This document shows, one piece after another, positions 62,174 through 64,000 of a stretch of DNA of 64,000 nt (within the stretch, counting starts at the first letter, position 1; each line of letters begins with the position of its first letter). Under the pieces are notes generated by a model. The model saw nothing but the letters and a program-made list of their open reading frames with translations. It searched no databases and was not told the DNA's origin. The stretch is from Diprion similis. Taxonomy: Eukaryota; Arthropoda; Insecta; Hymenoptera; Diprionidae. Position numbers and translations under genes: made by a program. The stretch is taken from positions 3,162,001-3,226,000 of the forward strand of contig NC_060115.1 in the NCBI RefSeq assembly GCF_021155765.1. Reading direction: 5' to 3'.

Positions 62174-63978
62174 TCAAATAGAGCCACTACTGTCTCCTGG
62201 AAAAACCATCATATTCTCAGCTCCATAGGAAGGCGTTGGTGAACTTCGTGCATCCAGGGAGGCCCTGCTTGCCGAGCTGAAGCTACTTGAGCTCAAATCT
62301 TCGTAACTTGCTACAGACTGGCTACCTCCTGCAACACAGAAGACCTTTGTTTATAGGTGCTTGATCAGAAAATGTGATTGTTATCAAAGAAATTGGATGC
62401 TAGTAAAATAATTCGACAATCAGTGAAATAGCTACATTGTTTTTAAAAGCACAGCCGAAAAGCAAGGGGTGTTAGAGAATGTAACATATTGGATGATCAA
62501 ATGTGCTGCCACATCGTATGGAGGAGAACGACATTAAGACGACTAATTATGGTTTTAACGGTTTATTTCCAATTTTTTTTTGTTTTGTTTAATTTACTCA
62601 ATCTACCTCTTTTCTATGTCATGTACTAGTTCAAGAAACTTGTTACATTAGAACCTGGCTTCTGTCATTTAGTGTCGGAAGAGGTCAATGACCTCATTGA
62701 CTGTGCCTAGGTCCTTAGGTGACAGGAATCCTCAACCCGTTTGCTACTAGCTGCAGTAAGTGATCGCAGTCTCAACCAGCAAAGTAGCAAGCTGTCGGAG
62801 AAAGGGTACTGGGATAGGAGATAAATATTGATCATATTGCAATTGACACTAACGGAGTTCTAACTCTATATTGAAATACATTATTCATTATTCACGGTGA
62901 AGAAAAAATTGTGCAACTTTATTGCTTTACTGAAAGTAGTGAAAATGAATCTCGCGTTTGTTAGTCTCTTGCTAATTTGTAGATCGGATAAAGGTTTATA
63001 GTTTAATACATCTAAACCTTTACATCATACAGGTCAGTATAGGTAGTCACCATCAATTATGTTCGCAAGATTGCTATGGGATCTTTGTAATATCCAGAGA
63101 AAACCTGACTTATACAAATAATCACAAGAATAAATAGTATTTTGCAGGTAATGGCGTTCAATGTTAGCCCTGTTACATAATAAAATGACCCATGAGCATG
63201 GTAATATTGAGATTGGTGCTAGATAATTCAAAAGTCGATAAATAGTTCAATAGTTGTACTGCTTACGTGTATTCCAATTTCTAGTACATATTATTTGTTT
63301 CAAAATTTGGTAGGTTTTATGAACCTATTGGCGTGACGTTCATGTAAGCTGATAGATTGTATAATATATTTTGCATACTATATAGCCAACTTATATTCTA
63401 ACTCACTCAAGATAAGAACAATTTCTACAATTAAGAACTAATTGTAAGCAATGACCATTGGACATGATAGTCTGATCTTTACACGTAAAATTCAACATAT
63501 TGATGGTCCATGTAATACTTATGTTGTAGCATGTGATATCTTAAACTATATTAGAGCACAGTACTCGTATAATACAATAATCAAGTGTATAGTCATACAA
63601 TAAAGTAAACTAGTAAATGTACAATGTATGTTTACATCTGGGCGAATCCGTGTGTTGCGCAAAACAAAATGTGATGCTTTTCCCACTTGACTGTCAAGAG
63701 TGGATACCTGATTGCATATCCATGAATGTTGATGATTATTGGAGCGTTTGAATGAAACGTTTCCCCATATTGACTGCTTATCGAATATTCATTATTAGTT
63801 CTCCCGTGACTATAACGTTGCACAAATAAATATACATACATCTATACGTTGCAACAATAAATATACAATTACAAATAAATATAGTATAAGCTAAATAATA
63901 ATAGATACATGCCTGCATGTTCGGACAGTTTCAAGAGAGCGTCTTCTCCAGCTGCAAATTGCCTACCAATTAATATTT
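62174..63978 (-). CDS. Unidentified gene, last two coding exons
   Basis: Minus-strand exon 63913-63978 (reads EILIGRQFAAGEDALLKLSEHA, completing a codon from an exon outside the window). It joins in phase to exon 62174-62328, which reads GSQSVASYEDLSSSSFSSAS, continues serine-rich, and ends FPGDSSGSI and stop. The upstream exon has a clear acceptor (TTATAG). The only donor giving a readable join is GC type (CAG|GCATGT); the acceptor TTGCAG is normal. The visible part is a short helix followed by a Ser-rich, probably disordered C-terminus. I do not recognise the family. The gene extends beyond position 64000. Confidence 0.5.
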
Positions 63979-64000
63979 CTATAAGAATTCAGCTACCGTA

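Noticed and set aside
1-64000. tRNA genes
   Set aside because: I scanned for B-box-like GGTTCGAATCC words by eye and found none with a matching A box. A covariance-model scan would be decisive.

Overview
The window looks like nuclear DNA of an insect, most likely a hymenopteran. Coding sequence is split into exons by short AT-rich GT-AG introns. Every recognised protein is an animal housekeeping, signalling or Golgi protein. The exon models below were built by hand from reading-frame continuity and splice-site phase, and each recognised full-length model closes in frame. The insect-order assignment is inference from gene content and texture.

Layout. (1) 1-5002, minus: 5' part of a FAXDC2-type fatty-acid/sterol hydroxylase with two alternative first coding exons. 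(2) 6704-20508, plus: an 11-exon, 3688-residue coiled-coil golgin, best match protein lava lamp, with a single 8.6 kb exon. (3) 22404-23167, minus: Gemin6, tail to tail with the golgin and divergent from (4) 24321-26229, plus: ethanolamine kinase (easily shocked). (5) 27587-31458, plus: PRAS40/Lobe (AKT1S1), an mTORC1 regulator. (6) 33772-35899, minus: eIF3 subunit m, divergent from (7) 36625-40632, plus: cytoplasmic cysteinyl-tRNA synthetase. (8) 41965-43974, minus: TRAF6. (9) about 44435-57720: a repeat domain built round about 32 tandem copies of a 312-bp satellite. Divergent monomers and three copies of a second, roughly 415-bp block flank it, and a LINE-like fragment with a target-site duplication sits inside it. 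(10) 58382-59293, plus: SF3A2, a U2 snRNP splicing factor. (11) 62174-63978, minus: the last exons of a gene I do not recognise, apparently joined by a GC-AG intron.

There is no operon logic. Neighbours are ordinary genes in divergent pairs (FAXDC2/lva, Gemin6/eas, eIF3m/CysRS) and convergent pairs (lva/Gemin6, AKT1S1/eIF3m, CysRS/TRAF6). Two themes recur: snRNP biology (Gemin6, SF3A2) and translation/growth control (eIF3m, CysRS, PRAS40). This is probably coincidence of position.

The most unusual part is the 10 kb satellite between TRAF6 and SF3A2. Its monomers are nearly identical in the core and decay outward. Blocks of several monomers recur about 3.12 kb apart with diagnostic variants, which indicates recent unequal exchange. 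I found no convincing previously undescribed coding system. The best leads are the satellite architecture, the zinc-ligand-like N-terminus of the PRAS40 homologue, and the unidentified gene at the right edge.
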